Assembly: GCA_003499715.1 (NCBI GenBank)
Contig: DNSH01000014.1
Coordinates: 1 to 6,035, forward strand
DNA from: Candidatus Mesolinea sp.
GTDB lineage: Bacteria; Chloroflexota; Anaerolineae; Anaerolineales; Anaerolineaceae
DNA length: 6,035 nt
Direction: 5' to 3'
The position numbers and the translations under genes were made by a program. Shown here one piece after another: positions 4,926 to 6,035 of this stretch (position 1 is its first letter; each line of letters starts with the position of its first letter). The notes beneath the pieces were generated by a model. It made no database searches, was not told the DNA's origin, and saw only the letters and a program-made list of their open reading frames with translations.

Positions 4926-6035
4926 GTTCTCCTGCGAGGTAGGCGCGTACTTCCAGATAGGTCGTTTGGTCAAGTTTACCCTGGGCATAAAGGCGCCCCA
5001 AGATTTCCTGCATGGTAAGTACAGAAGAGACTTGAATGCCATGATCCTTGAGTGCTGCTTTGCCGCCTTGTTCGCGATCGACAAGCACTACTGCTTGATG
5101 AATATCCAAGCCAGCTGCACGCAAAGTCTCTGCAGCTGTCAAGATTGACCCACCGCTGGTGATAACATCCTCCAATAAGACAGCGCTTTGCCCTGGTTGG
5201 AACACGCCTTCTACTGCTTGAGCAGTACCATGTTCTTTAATCTCTTTACGGGGGTAAACCATGGGGCGTTTAAGCTTGGAAGCTGCGATAGCCGCAATGG
5301 GCAGAGCTGCATAAGGCACACCTGCCAGGTAGTCATATTCCATGCCAATTAACTTGTCGATATAGGCATCCACAACCATGTCTAAGACGCTTGGATATGA
5401 GACGAGCCGGCGAAGGTCAAGGTAAATAGGCGATTTTTTACCCGAAGCTAAAGTGAAACTGCCAAATTTGATGCATCCAGTGCTAAAGAGACCATCGACC
5501 AAATTTCGATAGGGATCATAAGGGGGGAGGTTAAGGTCTAGCCGTGTGTTGGTGATTTGATCACGCAAGACTTGTGCAGCACGCCTGGGGTCTTCTGCTC
5601 CGATGATGCTGCGCGAGACCGGGATAATCAACCCCAACTTATCTGAGCGTAAGCCAGCGGATAAAGATTGCTGTAAATCACCTCCTTGGGCACCCACGCC
5701 AGGGGCTAAGATCCAACTTTCTGGGCAGAGGTCTCGCACACGTTGCAGTGCTTCGGGCTGGGTAGCGCCGACAACCAAGCCGATTTGCTCCGGTGAACCC
5801 CAAGTCTTGGAAATTTGGGCGATGTATTCGTAGAGTGGCGGTGTTCCATAGTTTTGAATGGCGGTAGCGGAAGGATTGGAGGTCTGGCAGAGTAGAAACA
5901 CAAATTTATCAGGTTCTTCCAGAAAAGGTGTGATGCTATCTTGGCCTAAGAAAGGGCTGAGCGTAACGGCGTCAGCATTATATTGCGCGTATGCTGCATA
6001 TGCGTAAGCTTGAGCAGTAGAACCAATATCACCCC
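4912..6035 (-). CDS. pyrFE: Fused orotidine-5'-phosphate decarboxylase (type 2) / orotate phosphoribosyltransferase, 5' end missing
   Basis: 373 residues are visible; the reading frame is open to the window edge, so the N-terminus of the PyrF domain is missing. The fragment opens GDIGSTAQAYA, the sequence that follows the catalytic lysine in type 2 (Mycobacterium-like) PyrF, so that lysine should lie just outside. Further PyrF marks: DAVTLSPFLGQDS (about 20-32), LLCQTSNP, LAPGVGAQGGD (about 109-119, phosphate loop) and PVSRSIIGAEDP. After a short linker a full PyrE domain follows (about 175-373): SGKKSPIYLDLRRLVSYP, RKEIKEHGT (about 262-270, mobile catalytic loop) and PRPP motif VLLEDVITSGGS (about 285-296; bases 5146-5181). 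The protein would make OMP from orotate and PRPP and decarboxylate it to UMP. A GTG codon at 5901 is internal, because the TSNP-containing domain is only complete when read through it. The stop overlaps pyrD by 14 bases. The order (decarboxylase first) is the reverse of animal UMP synthase and like the fusion known from cyanobacteria. Confidence 0.95.
   Translation of the reverse strand, partial: GDIGSTAQAYAYAAYAQYNADAVTLSPFLGQDSITPFLEEPDKFVFLLCQTSNPSATAIQNYGTPPLYEYIAQISKTWGSPEQIGLVVGATQPEALQRVRDLCPESWILAPGVGAQGGDLQQSLSAGLRSDKLGLIIPVSRSIIGAEDPRRAAQVLRDQITNTRLDLNLPPYDPYRNLVDGLFSTGCIKFGSFTLASGKKSPIYLDLRRLVSYPSVLDMVVDAYIDKLIGMEYDYLAGVPYAALPIAAIAASKLKRPMVYPRKEIKEHGTAQAVEGVFQPGQSAVLLEDVITSGGSILTAAETLRAAGLDIHQAVVLVDREQGGKAALKDHGIQVSSVLTMQEILGRLYAQGKLDQTTYLEVRAYLAGEHANT
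4929..4933 (-). promoter_or_regulatory. Shine-Dalgarno fixing the pyrD start
   Basis: AGGAG on the minus strand, three bases (AAC) before the ATG at 4925 and within the last codons of pyrFE. The spacing is short, but it selects this ATG over the upstream in-frame TTG at 5084. Confidence 0.6.

Overview
The window is 6035 bases of ordinary-looking bacterial chromosome in which every supported gene lies on the minus strand, so transcription runs from high to low coordinates. In transcription order it holds: the 3' part of a pyrF-pyrE fusion (orotidine-5'-phosphate decarboxylase joined to orotate phosphoribosyltransferase; its 5' end is off the window), pyrD (catalytic dihydroorotate dehydrogenase, class 1B), pyrK (its electron-transfer subunit), a gap of about 200 bases, then a BMP/PnrA-family lipoprotein, a double-domain ABC ATPase, and the first 45 codons of an ABC permease that runs off the low-coordinate edge.

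The pyrimidine block is tightly packed. pyrD starts inside the end of pyrFE (14-base overlap) and pyrK starts on a GTG that overlaps the pyrD stop by 4 bases. Together these enzymes carry out the last steps of de novo UMP synthesis: PyrD-PyrK oxidises dihydroorotate to orotate and passes electrons to NAD+, the PyrE domain adds ribose-5-phosphate from PRPP, and the PyrF domain decarboxylates OMP to UMP.

The transport block is a typical BMP-type importer cassette, a family whose characterised members mostly carry nucleosides (one branch carries riboflavin). The lipoprotein has a strong Shine-Dalgarno sequence and is followed by a perfect 14-bp stem-loop without a U-tract. The ATPase gene behind it has a poor Shine-Dalgarno, and the permease start overlaps the ATPase stop (ATGA) behind a strong Shine-Dalgarno. 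This layout fits much binding protein and little of the membrane complex. A possible promoter (TTGACA plus an A/T-rich -10) lies in the pyrK-bmp gap, and no clear intrinsic terminator is visible there, so the two blocks may be partly co-transcribed.

The organism cannot be named from this sequence. Medium GC, a fused PyrF(type 2)-PyrE, a class 1B PyrD/PyrK pair and a BMP lipoprotein cassette would fit an Anaerolineae-like member of the Chloroflexota, but this is inference. I see no mobile element, CRISPR array, tRNA or rRNA, and nothing that amounts to an undescribed system. The points most worth checking are the fusion order, the intercistronic hairpin, the cysteine-rich lipoprotein and the pairing of pyrimidine synthesis with a likely nucleoside importer.
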